A stretch of DNA of 64,000 nt from Arthrobacter sp. (GCA_031277795.1 JAITLQ010000013.1:124001-188000); one strand, 5' to 3'; shown: positions 48,172 to 56,766, counted from the first letter of the stretch. Made by a program: numbers and translations. Notes: generated from the letters alone by a model not told the origin.

Positions 48172-49698
48172 TCAGCGAATGGTCGTCCGAGCCACGATCA
48201 TGTTGTGGTCGGAGCCGTGCTTGGAGACGATCTTGCCCTTCTTCACGCTCATCACGTTGCGGTAGCTCAGCGGGCCGCCGGTGCGCAGCGAGTAGAGGTA
48301 GTCGATGCGCCCCCACGTGGGCTCCATCGTGGACTTGAGCCCGTTGTACGTGCCGTAGTTGGCCATGGACCGCGACGCCGCGCTGGCCAGGTCAGTCCAA
48401 CCCGCCTTGAGGATGGCGGCGTGCGTGTGCTCGGTACCGCCGGCGTTCTGGGAGTCATTCATGTCGCCACCGAACAAGACCGTGTGTTTGCCCTTTGACA
48501 GCGTCTGGATGGAGGAAACCAGCCGCTTCGCCGCCGCGGCGCGGGAGTTCTTGCCCGTCGTTGGCAGGGACGCCGAGAGGTGAGCGGACACCGCATAGAA
48601 CTGCTTGCCCGTCCGCTTCGACTTCAGCAGCACCCACGCCGCATAGCCACCCTTGCTCGAGATCCGCAGGGTGCCGGACTTCACCTTGGTGTACTTGGCC
48701 GTCTTGTACGCCACACGATTGGCCTTGCCGTTGGTCCCGTTGGACTCGAGGGCTCGATCCAGGCCGTAGCCCTGCTTCTTCAGGCCGGCGACGAACGGCG
48801 CGAGCCGGCCCTTCTTGGCGCCAGCCTTGGTGTTCAGCGCCTCGTTCAGGAGCAGGATGTCCGGGTTCTGGGTCTTGGTGGTGGCCAGGAGCTCCGGGAT
48901 GCGCCGGGTGATGCTGGGCGTGGCCACGCCGCCGTTCGCCTTGCACGTGACGCAGAGGATGTTCTGGGCGGCAACGGTGACCTTTTCGCCCGCCGCCGTG
49001 GCGGGGGCAGCCGGGCGAACCTCGATGCGCTCGGAGGCGCGCTGGTGCGGCCCGTTGACCGCATAGACGCGCACGTACTTGGGCTGACCGTCCTTCGAAT
49101 TGAGCCCTGTGATCTTCTTCGACAGCGTTGCGGCGGAGACCGTGAAGGTGCGCAGGCCCCGGTTCATGCCCTTGTTGTCCGCGATGGCAACGCGATAGGA
49201 CGAGGCGTTGCTGATGCGCTTCCAGCTGACCGTGAGCGCGTTCAGCGAGCCCTTCGAGGCCGGCTTAGCGATGGCCCCCGGCCACAGGGCCGTCGTCTTG
49301 GCCTTCACGCTGGCCGACCACGCAGACCGGGTCTGCGCCTTCGAGTTGCCCAAGACCACGCGATAGCGCAGGTAGAAGGTGGTGTTCTGCTTGGAGGTGG
49401 TGATGTAGCGGGAGTTCCACTTGGCCTCGACGCCCGCACCGGCGAAGTCGGAGCGCGTCGAGTACTGCGTTTCATAGTGGTAGGCCCCAGCCGCCGCGGG
49501 CCACGAGACGGAGAAGCCGTTGCTGTGGGCTGAGACAACGCTCAGCTTGCCAACGGAGGCCGTGGCGGCCGCCGGGGCTGCGACGGCGGTGACGGCAAGC
49601 GGAGCCGGCGCGGCAAGCGCTTGGGCCGGGACCGCGGTGGAACCCACCAAGGCGACCGCCGCCAGGGTCAGGGCAAGAACAGAGGCTCGCGAGCGCAT
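48172..49698 (-). CDS. Secreted endonuclease/exonuclease/phosphatase-fold protein with two Fn3-like domains
   Basis: This 508-residue exported protein has a signal peptide at residues 1-29 (VALVGSTAVPAQALA). Two fibronectin-III-like domains lie at about 50-135 and 140-228 (SVSWPAAAGAYHYETQY, LTVSWKRISNASSYRVAI). The EEP domain (about 236-508) has AQNIL, LLNEAL (catalytic Glu), VSAHLSAS, FGGDMNDSQ, RIDYLYS and GSDHNMIV, matching the DNase I/sphingomyelinase superfamily. A role as secreted nuclease or phosphodiesterase is inferred. It is divergent from the HdeD gene. Confidence 0.9.
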   Translation of the reverse strand: MRSRASVLALTLAAVALVGSTAVPAQALAAPAPLAVTAVAAPAAATASVGKLSVVSAHSNGFSVSWPAAAGAYHYETQYSTRSDFAGAGVEAKWNSRYITTSKQNTTFYLRYRVVLGNSKAQTRSAWSASVKAKTTALWPGAIAKPASKGSLNALTVSWKRISNASSYRVAIADNKGMNRGLRTFTVSAATLSKKITGLNSKDGQPKYVRVYAVNGPHQRASERIEVRPAAPATAAGEKVTVAAQNILCVTCKANGGVATPSITRRIPELLATTKTQNPDILLLNEALNTKAGAKKGRLAPFVAGLKKQGYGLDRALESNGTNGKANRVAYKTAKYTKVKSGTLRISSKGGYAAWVLLKSKRTGKQFYAVSAHLSASLPTTGKNSRAAAAKRLVSSIQTLSKGKHTVLFGGDMNDSQNAGGTEHTHAAILKAGWTDLASAASRSMANYGTYNGLKSTMEPTWGRIDYLYSLRTGGPLSYRNVMSVKKGKIVSKHGSDHNMIVARTTIR

Positions 49699-49926
49699 GA
49701 GGACCTTTCGATCGGGGAACGAGACGGCAAGGTGACGCGGAGCGCCTTCTCGTGGCCATCGAAAGTTACAGCGAGAATTATGGTGTTATCAAACCCGGTC
49801 GGATATGTCTGTCGTATGCCACAAAGGGTTCAAGGATCTTTCAGAACCGGTACCCGACGCCTACAGTCTGCAACGAGGGGGTCGGATCGGCCCTCCAGAG
49901 TCTCGCGACCCACCTGAGAGGGCATC

Positions 49927-50523
49927 ATGACTGCCTCAACCTCCAGCAATCCCCTTGAAAACCTGACGGACGAATTGCGCAGCACCGGCTTCAAGTGGCT
50001 GCTCATCCGCGGCATCTTGGGCATCCTGCTCGGCCTCGTGCTATTCATCGCCCCCGGCATCGGCGGCACCGCCATTGCCGTGGTGGTCGTCTACACGCTC
50101 GCCTTCTGGCTCGTCCTCGACGGCTTCGCCACCTGCTCCCTGGCCTGGCGCGAGAAGCGCGAGGGCCTGAAGGGGTGGGGCTGGGCGCTCGCGAGCGGCA
50201 TCGTCTCGATCATCGCCGGCGTCCTCGCCGTGATCTTCCCCGTCTCCACCGGCGCCTTCATGGGCGTCCTGTTCCTGTGGTTCATGACGATCGGACTCAT
50301 CGGCCGCGGCATCGCGGGGCTCGGGGACCGCTCGATGGGCGGCTGGAGCATCGCCCTGGGCATCCTCGACATCATCATCGGCATCTGGTTTGCCGTGGCG
50401 CTCTTCACCGACCCGACCGGCATGGTCATCACCGCCCTGTGGGTGGCCGGCATCTACGGCGTCGTGTTCGGCGTCGCGTCCATCATGATGGCGTTCAAGA
50501 TCCGCAAGCTCGGCAAGGCCTGA
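49927..50523 (+). CDS. HdeD-family (DUF308) membrane protein
   Basis: This 198-residue protein has six helices in three helical hairpins. The repeat unit GILLGLVLFIAPGIGG, then ASGIVSIIAGVLAVIFPVSTG and LGILDIIIGIWFAVAL, is the DUF308 pattern. HdeD gives acid resistance at high cell density in Escherichia coli; the role here is unknown. The 228-bp upstream region is relatively A+T rich and should hold divergent promoters. Three hairpins follow the stop codon. Confidence 0.88.
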   Translation: MTASTSSNPLENLTDELRSTGFKWLLIRGILGILLGLVLFIAPGIGGTAIAVVVVYTLAFWLVLDGFATCSLAWREKREGLKGWGWALASGIVSIIAGVLAVIFPVSTGAFMGVLFLWFMTIGLIGRGIAGLGDRSMGGWSIALGILDIIIGIWFAVALFTDPTGMVITALWVAGIYGVVFGVASIMMAFKIRKLGKA

Positions 50524-50524
50524 G

Positions 50525-50551
50525 CTGCGGGTGCCCGGAGGGCACCCGCAG
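50525..50551. terminator. Hairpin 1 after hdeD-like gene
   Basis: CTGCGGGTGCCC and GGGCACCCGCAG form perfect 12-bp arms with a 3-nt loop, 1 bp after the HdeD-like stop codon. Confidence 0.75.
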
Positions 50552-50559
50552 AGGCAAGC

Positions 50560-50601
50560 CAACAAAGGCGAGTGCACGACGTCGTGCGCTCGCCTTTGTT
50601 G
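50560..50601. terminator. 42-nt loopless palindrome
   Basis: CAACAAAGGCGAG, one mismatched base, GCACGAC, then the mirrored sequence: 20 of 21 pairs are complementary with no loop. It ends in TTTGTTG and lies between convergent HdeD-like and Nudix genes. Confidence 0.75.
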
Positions 50602-50602
50602 C

Positions 50603-50625
50603 GCCCGGCGCCTCAGGCGCCGGGC
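50603..50625. terminator. Hairpin 3 before the Nudix stop
   Basis: GCCCGGCGCC and GGCGCCGGGC are perfect 10-bp arms around TCA. Together with the two upstream hairpins it fills almost the whole 140-bp spacer. Confidence 0.65.
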
Positions 50626-50663
50626 CGCTGGAAGCGACCGGCAGGGCCGGAGCGCGCCGCGCT

Positions 50664-51143
50664 TCAGCTTCCGGCCGGGACTCGCTCGGCCACCGTCGCG
50701 TTGTCCTCGGCGAAGACGAAGGTGGCGTCGACGGTGCCCCCCGCGAGGATCTCGGGGAACCAGTAGCGGGCGTCGTCCCACATCCGCTCGAGCGGCGGCC
50801 GCTCCATGGCGTACCAACGCGGGGTGATCTCGTCGGAGGCGGCGTGCGGCTCGCCGGCCCAGCGCGTGGCCGTGAAGACGTCGACGTCCTGGTCCCAGCT
50901 CGGCTTGAACGGGAAGCGGAAGCGCACCTGTCCCACGGGCGTGAGGTCGGCCGGGTCCACCACCACACCGCCCTCCTCGAGCACCTCCCGCATGGCGGCC
51001 TCGGCCGAGGTCTCGCCCGGTTCCACGTGGCCACCCAGCCCCAGGATGAGCGAGGTTCCCAAGCCGCGGTGTTTGAGACCGAGCAGCACGCGCCGCCGCT
51101 CAAGGTCGAGGAGATAGACGAGGCTCATGGCGGTGGCTGGCAT
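50664..51143 (-). CDS. Nudix hydrolase (MutT/MTH1-like)
   Basis: This 159-residue pyrophosphohydrolase has the Nudix box GGHVEPGETSAEAAMREVLEEGG near residues 37-60, with the metal-binding REVLEE core. The WDQDVDVFTATRWAGEP and ITPRWYAMERPPLERMWDDARYWFPEILAG segments resemble MTH1-type 8-oxo-dGTPases, which suggests nucleotide-pool cleaning. The ATG at 51143 is used; an internal ATG at 51128 is also possible. Confidence 0.9.
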   Translation of the reverse strand: MPATAMSLVYLLDLERRRVLLGLKHRGLGTSLILGLGGHVEPGETSAEAAMREVLEEGGVVVDPADLTPVGQVRFRFPFKPSWDQDVDVFTATRWAGEPHAASDEITPRWYAMERPPLERMWDDARYWFPEILAGGTVDATFVFAEDNATVAERVPAGS

Positions 51144-51301
51144 GGGCTCATCGCACCAGGACGCGGGGCACGCGTCAATTTGCGCGGACGGGTGATGCGC
51201 GGCGGACCTCTTCCGCCCCGGCCCCGCGCTGGCCCCGGCACCGCCGTTCCGACCCCGGCCCCGGCGCTTAGGCTGACACCAGCACACCACGAGGGGGAAA
51301 C

Positions 51302-51943
51302 GTGAAGAACAGCGGGCTGCGCAGCGGCAGCGCCTGGACCCGGCTGGGATGGTCGGTGCTCGCGGGCGTCGCCGTCGGGCTGCTGCTCGGCTGGCTCGCG
51401 GGCTGGACGTGGGGCGTCCTGACCGGCCTGGCCGTCGGCGGCGTGGCGTTCTCGGTGCTCGCGTGGGCGCACATGTGGCCGCTCGATGCCGCGGCGACCA
51501 AGGCGCACGTCGAGCGCGACGAGTTCCGCCCCGCCGCGGAGGAGCTGGCCATCGGGTCGATGGTGACGATCGGCATCGTGGCGACCTTGGTCATCGGCGT
51601 CGTCGGCACGGGCGATGCGCAGAAGGGCGCGGGGGTCCTGGCCCTCGTGGCGGTCCTGGCGCAGTGGTTCAGCCTCCACTCGATGTATGCGACGCGCTAC
51701 GCGTACGAGTTCTACGACGACGTGGACGGCGGCATCGACTTCAACGACAAGGAATCGCCGCGCTACAGCGACTTCCTCTACTTCTCCTACAACCTCGGCA
51801 TGACCTATCAGGTCTCCGACACCGCGGTGACCTCGAGCCGCGTCCGCTCCGTGGTGCTGCGGCATTGCCTGCTCTCGTTCCTCTTCTCCCTCACCATCCT
51901 GGCCACGGCGATCAACGTCGTGGCGGGGATCGTGCTGGGCTGA
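51302..51943 (+). CDS. DUF1345 family integral membrane protein
   Basis: This 213-residue protein has five helices. It has the DUF1345 features LAWAHMWPLDAAATKAHVERDEFRP near 53-77, AQWFSLHSMYATRYAYEFYDD near 120-140 and PRYSDFLYFSYNLGMTYQVSDTAVTSSRVR near 155-184. The function of the family is unknown. A GTG start at 51302 follows GAGGGGGAAAC. It is a single gene. Confidence 0.88.
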   Translation: MKNSGLRSGSAWTRLGWSVLAGVAVGLLLGWLAGWTWGVLTGLAVGGVAFSVLAWAHMWPLDAAATKAHVERDEFRPAAEELAIGSMVTIGIVATLVIGVVGTGDAQKGAGVLALVAVLAQWFSLHSMYATRYAYEFYDDVDGGIDFNDKESPRYSDFLYFSYNLGMTYQVSDTAVTSSRVRSVVLRHCLLSFLFSLTILATAINVVAGIVLG

Positions 51944-52269
51944 GGCCCGGCCGGCGTCGCGACAGGGGTTCGTCGGCCCGGGACCCGCGGCATCGCCCGG
52001 TGACTCGGGTGCCTGTCCAGCCGCGTGACCAGCCGTGAAGCCCGGCTGGGCGCCGGCTCCGCCCCGCCGGTGAGGGGGCGCAGAGCTTTGCCCCGCTGGG
52101 TGCGGTCCCCCTTGCACACGGCGCGGGCACCCTTCCCAGCGCTGGCGCGGATTTTCGCCGCTTTCCCGCGCCGAAGCCGCCTCGGTTACCCCGAGGAAAT
52201 CGTGCAAGGTTCAAGTGTCAGGGTGGTGGCGCGGTCGACCGGCCGCGCCTCCCCATCCAAGGACACGCC
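51944..52269. other. 326-bp intergenic stretch
   Basis: I see no gene or strong hairpin here. It leads from the DUF1345 stop to the DoxX start on the same strand and should hold the DoxX promoter, perhaps near the GAAATCGTGCAAGGTTCAAG segment at about 52195-52214. No repeats were recognised. Confidence 0.5.
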
Positions 52270-52725
52270 ATGAAGCGCACACCCTTCACCACCGACGTTG
52301 CCCTCCTGATCCTCCGTGTCGTCACGGGCGCCCTCATGCTCGCCCACGGCGCGCAAAAGGTCTTCGAGTTCACGCCTGCCGGCACCGGCGCTAGCTTCGC
52401 CCAGATGGGCGTGCCGCTCGGCGAAACCGTGGGCCCGTTCATCGCCTTTGCCGAGCTCATCGGCGGCGCGCTACTCCTCCTCGGCCTCGGCACGCGCGTG
52501 GTCGGCGCGGTGTTCGTGGCCGACATGCTCGGCGCCCTGTTCATCGTGCACCTCCCCGCCGGGGTGTTCGCCGCCGACGGTGGCTACGAGCTCGTGGCCC
52601 TGCTCGGCGCGGTGTCGCTCGCGCTCGTCATCGCCGGCGCAGGCCGCTTCTCCCTTGACGCCCTCGCCTCCCGCGCGTTCGGCGCGCGCCGCGGGACGCG
52701 GGTGGACGCTCCGGCCGCCGCGTAG
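52270..52725 (+). CDS. DoxX-family membrane protein
   Basis: This 151-residue protein has four helices: DVALLILRVVTGALMLAHGAQKVFEF, then VGPFIAFAELIGGALLLLGLGTRVVG, VFVADMLGALFIVH and ELVALLGAVSLALVIAG. The HGAQK motif is typical of DoxX. Members take part in redox and thiol stress defence complexes. It is followed by hairpin A, which marks the left edge of the proposed island. Confidence 0.92.
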   Translation: MKRTPFTTDVALLILRVVTGALMLAHGAQKVFEFTPAGTGASFAQMGVPLGETVGPFIAFAELIGGALLLLGLGTRVVGAVFVADMLGALFIVHLPAGVFAADGGYELVALLGAVSLALVIAGAGRFSLDALASRAFGARRGTRVDAPAAA

Positions 52726-52750
52726 CGGCGCAGCCCTGCTTGACCCCCTG

Positions 52751-52796
52751 CCCGACGGCGCGTGGCCGGCTCCCAGCCGGGCCACGCGCCGTCGGG
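52751..52796. terminator. Island-flanking 46-bp hairpin, copy A
   Basis: CCCGACGGCGCGTGGC and its reverse complement form perfect 16-bp outer arms, with an inner CGGC/GCCG stem and TCCCA loop. It terminates doxX. Copy B at 63140 differs at three positions, two of them a compensatory C-G to T-A change. Confidence 0.85.
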
Positions 52797-52820
52797 CTTC
52801 CCACACGGCCGGCGCACAAC

Positions 52821-52841
52821 GCTATCGCCGGCACCGATAGC
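52821..52841. promoter_or_regulatory. Inverted repeat, candidate LysR box upstream of the ADH/PRISE operon
   Basis: GCTATCG and CGATAGC are perfect 7-bp arms with a 7-nt centre, and TCGCCGGCACCGA inside has the T-N11-A form of LysR sites. It lies 47 bp before the dehydrogenase ATG. CTATCG/CGATAG half-sites recur at 59223-59257. Confidence 0.55.
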
Positions 52842-52887
52842 TCGTGGGCCCAATTCATAGTGGTGCTCCACCTCGGAGACGCGCCTA

Positions 52888-53892
52888 ATGAGAATCATGA
52901 CTATTGCCATACTCATGGATTCCTCCACCGGCTCCACACGCCTCGGCGACCTTGAGCTCCCCCCGCTGGCACCTCACGAGGTGCTGGTACAGAGTCGCGT
53001 CGTTGGGCTGTGCCGTTCCGACATCGAAATGCTCCACGGCCATCTCAACCAACAACTAGCCATCCTTCGCCCCATCGTTCCCGGACATGAGTGGAGTGGA
53101 GTCGTCAGTGCAGTGGGCTCCGCAGTCACCGACTTTGCCCCGGGCGACCGTGTGGTCGGCGAATGCGTGCTGAGCGACGATGAGTGGTTCGGCTTCACCA
53201 TGCACGGCGCAGGGGCCGAGCAGTTCGTGGTTCCCGCGCGGCTTCTTCACCGCATCCCCGCCGAGCTCAACTTCTCCCAGGCCGCCCTCATCGAACCCTT
53301 CACCATCGCCTTTGCGGCCATTCGACGGGCCGGAGGAATCACAGCCGGCAACACAGTCGTCATCTTGGGTGCAGGCATGATCGGCTTGGCAGCCACCAGC
53401 ATCGCCGTGGCGATGGGAGCTTCCGTGGTCACCGTCGATCTTGACGCGACGCGCCGCGACGCGGCTTCCAGCCTCGGCGCGGCCAAGACCGCAGCTTCCA
53501 GCGATGAAGCATCGAGCTGGATCAGAGCTCGGGGACTCAACGGCGCCGACCTCGTCGTCGAAGCGAGCGGCCATCCAATCGCCATCACTTCGACCTTCGA
53601 GCTGGCCCGGTTCGAAGGGCACATCGTCAACATCGGTATCTGCGCCGCCGACACCGTGACCGCACCACTGCACCTCATCCAGGCCAAGAACCTGACCGTC
53701 CACGGAACAACCGGTTCCGCAGGGTTGTGGCCCGAAGCCATCACTTTTCTGCAGGAACACTCCATCGACCTCAGCGGCGTTGTGACGGCTAGCTACGCCT
53801 TCGATGAAATTGATGAGGCGCTCAGAGCAGTGGAGAGCGGCAACATCAAGGTTCATCTGCTGGCCCCGGTGCAGGAGGGCGATCATGCCTGA
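52888..53892 (+). CDS. Medium-chain zinc dehydrogenase (polyol/threonine dehydrogenase-like), no structural zinc site
   Basis: This 334-residue NAD(P)-dependent dehydrogenase has catalytic zinc ligands C42 (GLCRSD), H67 and E68 (PGHEWSG) and the Rossmann motif VILGAGMIGLAA near 157-168. The lobe that normally holds four Cys for a structural zinc (about residues 90-115) has only one Cys and is short (VVGECVLSDDEWFGF). It probably oxidises a secondary alcohol of a polyol or sugar. GGAG lies 9 nt before the ATG. It overlaps the next gene by 8 bp. Confidence 0.88.
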   Translation: MRIMTIAILMDSSTGSTRLGDLELPPLAPHEVLVQSRVVGLCRSDIEMLHGHLNQQLAILRPIVPGHEWSGVVSAVGSAVTDFAPGDRVVGECVLSDDEWFGFTMHGAGAEQFVVPARLLHRIPAELNFSQAALIEPFTIAFAAIRRAGGITAGNTVVILGAGMIGLAATSIAVAMGASVVTVDLDATRRDAASSLGAAKTAASSDEASSWIRARGLNGADLVVEASGHPIAITSTFELARFEGHIVNIGICAADTVTAPLHLIQAKNLTVHGTTGSAGLWPEAITFLQEHSIDLSGVVTASYAFDEIDEALRAVESGNIKVHLLAPVQEGDHA

Positions 53893-54949
53893 GCCGCGCA
53901 ACTACCTCGTGGCCGGCGCCGGTGGCGTCATCGGCACCACGCTACTCAAGCACCTCACCGCCCAAGGACACGCCGCCTGGGGAGTCAGCCGTCGACCTCC
54001 CGCCGCCACTCCTCGATGGAAGCACCTCAGCGTCAATCTTGCCGAAGCCAACGGCGCCCTCGAAGGGCTTCGACCGGCCGCCGCGACCAACCGCTTGGCT
54101 TTTGCCGCCTACGTTGAGCGGCAGGACCCTCAACGTCAGATCAAGGACAATGTTGCCCTCCTGTCCAACACGCTGACGGCACTAGAACGGCTGGACGCCC
54201 CGCTCGAGCACGTCACTCTCTACCAGGGCATGAAGTACTACGGCGCCCACCTCGGACCGTTCAAGACACCTGCCCTCGAAACCGATCCCCGGCTGGCGGC
54301 CGCGAACTTCTACTACGAGCAGGAAGACCTGCTGCGCGAACACGCCGACCATCGGGGCTATCAGTTCACCCTCCTCCGACCCGAAGGCGTCATCGGGTAT
54401 GCCGTGGGCACACCGATGAACCTACTCATGGGGCTAGGCGTCTACGTGGCCCTGACCCGGCATCTCGGCGTCCCGTTGCGTTTTCCGGGCCCCCGTGAGG
54501 CGTACGACTCCGTGCTCTACCAGGTCAGCGACGCGCAGCTCCTGGCCGAGGCCACCGAGTGGGCGGGCGACGCTCCCTCGGCATGGGGGGAGGCTTTTAA
54601 CCTCACCAACGGTGACGTGTTCAGGTGGCGACAGTTGTTTGACGCCATCGCGCGACGCTTCGAGCTCGAGCTGGCCGAGCCCCAATGCATGAACTTGGCA
54701 ACGCAGATGCCGCAACACGCTGGGCTCTGGGCCCACCTGGCCGAGTCGTTCGAGCTGCACACCCCCGACCTCGCTTCGGTGGTTGACTGGCGCTTCACCG
54801 ACGCCATCCTCGGCTCCACGTGGGACAACGTTTCCTCGACGATCAAGGTGCGCCAAGCCGGCTTTTCGGCTTCTCTTCACTCCGTGGAACGCATCGTCGA
54901 CCTGCTCGAAGACCTGGTACTGCGCAAAATCCTGCCGCCGCTTGCCTAA
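53885..54949 (+). CDS. PRISE-like extended SDR (progesterone 5-beta-reductase/iridoid synthase-like)
   Basis: This 354-residue reductase has the Rossmann loop VAGAGGVIGTTLLKHL near 9-24. The segments TLYQGMKYYGAHLGPF near residues 111-126 and NFYYEQEDLL near 139-148 match the PRISE signature, in which a Tyr in KxYxG replaces the usual YxxxK. Plant and bacterial PRISEs reduce activated C=C bonds of enones. The role here could be enone reduction or epimerisation in the island pathway. The ATG overlaps the dehydrogenase stop, so the pair is coupled. A terminator follows. Confidence 0.8.
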   Translation: MPEPRNYLVAGAGGVIGTTLLKHLTAQGHAAWGVSRRPPAATPRWKHLSVNLAEANGALEGLRPAAATNRLAFAAYVERQDPQRQIKDNVALLSNTLTALERLDAPLEHVTLYQGMKYYGAHLGPFKTPALETDPRLAAANFYYEQEDLLREHADHRGYQFTLLRPEGVIGYAVGTPMNLLMGLGVYVALTRHLGVPLRFPGPREAYDSVLYQVSDAQLLAEATEWAGDAPSAWGEAFNLTNGDVFRWRQLFDAIARRFELELAEPQCMNLATQMPQHAGLWAHLAESFELHTPDLASVVDWRFTDAILGSTWDNVSSTIKVRQAGFSASLHSVERIVDLLEDLVLRKILPPLA

Positions 54950-54990
54950 TTGCGGGTCAGCGGCCCTCACCGGGGGCAGGCGAACACAAA

Positions 54991-55025
54991 CGAGGGGCTC
55001 GGCCGTCATGGCGCCGAGCCCCTCG
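54991..55025. terminator. Bidirectional terminator between convergent island operons
   Basis: CGAGGGGCTCGGC and GCCGAGCCCCTCG are perfect 13-bp arms with a 9-nt loop, placed between the PRISE-like stop and the SDR stop. Confidence 0.8.
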
Positions 55026-55043
55026 TGGCTTGTGGGCGGGGGA

Positions 55044-55811
55044 CTAGACCGCCGTGTACCCGCCATCCACCTGCAGATTGGTCCCCGTGATGAACGAGGC
55101 CGCATCGGACAACAGGAAACACATGGCGGCAGCGATCTCGCTGGGCTCGGCGATCCGACCGATCGGGTGATCGGCCTGCAGCGCGCTCAACGCGGCAGCC
55201 CCATCCCCTTGGCCCTCCAGGTAGTCCCGGAGAACGGGGGTCATCACGGAGCCCGGGCCCACGCTGTTGCAGCGGATACCCAGCGCCGAGAAGTCGGCCG
55301 CAATCTGCTTCGTCAGGAGCAGAACGGCGCCCTTCGAGGCGCAGTAGGCCGCCTGCTGCGGCAGGCCCACCTGCGCCGAAATAGACGCCGTGTTGACGAT
55401 GGCCCCCTTGATCCCGGCCGCCAGAAAATGGCGGACGGCATTGCGGCAGCCCAGGAAGACGCCCTTGGCGTTGACGTTCATCAGGCGATCCCAGTCGGCC
55501 ACCGTCGTGTCCGCCACGGTTCCCGTGCTCAGGATGCCGGCGTTATTGACGACACCGTGGATCTGCCCGAAATGGGCGACAGCTCGTTCAAACCCCTCGT
55601 CGAAAGAGCTCTCATCCGAGACGTCAACCACGAGCCCCCACGCTGTCCCACCGGCCTCGCTCACGAGCGAGACGGTGACCTCAACGGCAACGGCATCTCG
55701 GTCGACCACAGCCACGGCCGCGCCTTGGCTGGCGGCCAAGACAGCGGCTGCCTGGCCGATGCCCGAACCAGCGCCGGTGATAAGAATGGTCTTGTCCTGC
55801 AACGGAAGCAT
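55044..55811 (-). CDS. Short-chain dehydrogenase/reductase (classical SDR)
   Basis: This 255-residue enzyme has TGAGSGIG near residues 12-19, NNAG near 89, catalytic Ser in NTASIS near 143 and YCASK near 157-161. The acidic VDRD after beta2 suggests NAD. FITGTNLQVDGGYTAV is the standard C-terminus of glucose- and polyol-dehydrogenase-like SDRs. It lies 9 bp after the LysR gene and is the last gene of the minus-strand island operon. Confidence 0.93.
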   Translation of the reverse strand: MLPLQDKTILITGAGSGIGQAAAVLAASQGAAVAVVDRDAVAVEVTVSLVSEAGGTAWGLVVDVSDESSFDEGFERAVAHFGQIHGVVNNAGILSTGTVADTTVADWDRLMNVNAKGVFLGCRNAVRHFLAAGIKGAIVNTASISAQVGLPQQAAYCASKGAVLLLTKQIAADFSALGIRCNSVGPGSVMTPVLRDYLEGQGDGAAALSALQADHPIGRIAEPSEIAAAMCFLLSDAASFITGTNLQVDGGYTAV

Positions 55812-55820
55812 GATTGCCTT

Positions 55821-56738
55821 TCAGAGACGCTGAATCCCAGCGCCGTTGTCGTAGTCGGAGGAGGGGCGCGGCGCCAGTTCGCTCAGCCGCAGCGCCTCAA
55901 CAAAGGAGCGGTCCAGATGCCTGAAGGGTTGCCTCGCATAGGCGCACAGCTCACGGATGATGGGTCGCGTCGCGCTGTGCGAGGAGGCCGCAGAGTCGGG
56001 ATCGAGGACATTCGCCGGAAGCAGGGTGGGACCGAGACCGGCGTCTGCCAACCGTGCTGCCGTGGTGACCTGTGTTGTTCGCACACCAATCTTTGGCGCG
56101 AAGCCCGCAATGGCGCAGACCCTCTCGATGAGCTGAGTCAATCCGTGCCCCTCATCGAAAAGCACCCACTGACGCTCGGCGAGATCGGCGGCATCGAGTC
56201 GATCCCTCGCAGACAGCGGGTCAGACCGAGGCACCACAAAGGTGAACTCCTCCCACCCCAGCGACTCTTGTGCTGCGTGCTTGCGCGCCGGGATCGGCCC
56301 GATCGCCAGGTCGATGTCTCCTGACTCCAGCGCCGCGGTCAACGCGTCTGAGTGGTGATATTCGCTCAAACGCAAGGAGGAACGTGGGGCCAGGTCCATC
56401 CAACGGCCGGCTGTTTCAGGGATGAGCCTGGCGGCGAGCGACGTCACCGTTCCCAGTCGCAGCTCCCCTCCCTCTCCGGCAGCCGATGTTCGCACCGTCG
56501 CCTTGGCGCGGCTCACTGCCGCGACAACCCGCCTTGCTTCGACCAAGAAGACACGGCCTTCCCCCGTCAGCGCGAGGCCACGCGGCAGGCGTTCGAACAA
56601 CGGAGCGCCAAGCTCGGACTCAAGCGCGGCGATCTGCTGGGAGAGAGAAGGCTGCGCAACCAAGATGTCCTTGGCCGCTTTCGTCAAGGAGCCTGCCTCC
56701 GCCACGGCGATGAAGTACTCAATTTGTCGCAAGCGCAT
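55821..56738 (-). CDS. LysR-family transcriptional regulator
   Basis: This 305-residue regulator has its winged helix at 1-60: MRLRQIEYFIAVAEAGSLTKAAKDILVAQPSLSQQIAALESELGAPLFERLPRG, split here only by description. The effector domain covers about 90-290 (LRLGTVTSLAARLIPE, DIDLAIGPIP). Such proteins usually activate catabolic genes when an inducer binds. It sits inside the island operon, so it should regulate the island through the T-N11-A boxes at 52821 and 59241. Confidence 0.93.
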   Translation of the reverse strand: MRLRQIEYFIAVAEAGSLTKAAKDILVAQPSLSQQIAALESELGAPLFERLPRGLALTGEGRVFLVEARRVVAAVSRAKATVRTSAAGEGGELRLGTVTSLAARLIPETAGRWMDLAPRSSLRLSEYHHSDALTAALESGDIDLAIGPIPARKHAAQESLGWEEFTFVVPRSDPLSARDRLDAADLAERQWVLFDEGHGLTQLIERVCAIAGFAPKIGVRTTQVTTAARLADAGLGPTLLPANVLDPDSAASSHSATRPIIRELCAYARQPFRHLDRSFVEALRLSELAPRPSSDYDNGAGIQRL

Positions 56739-56766
56739 GGTGGCTACTTTCTGCTGCGGAGGCGGT

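Noticed and set aside
49699-49926. A possible riboswitch in the A+T-rich region before the hdeD-like gene
   Set aside because: No conserved riboswitch core or clear stem set could be read; ordinary divergent promoters explain the region.
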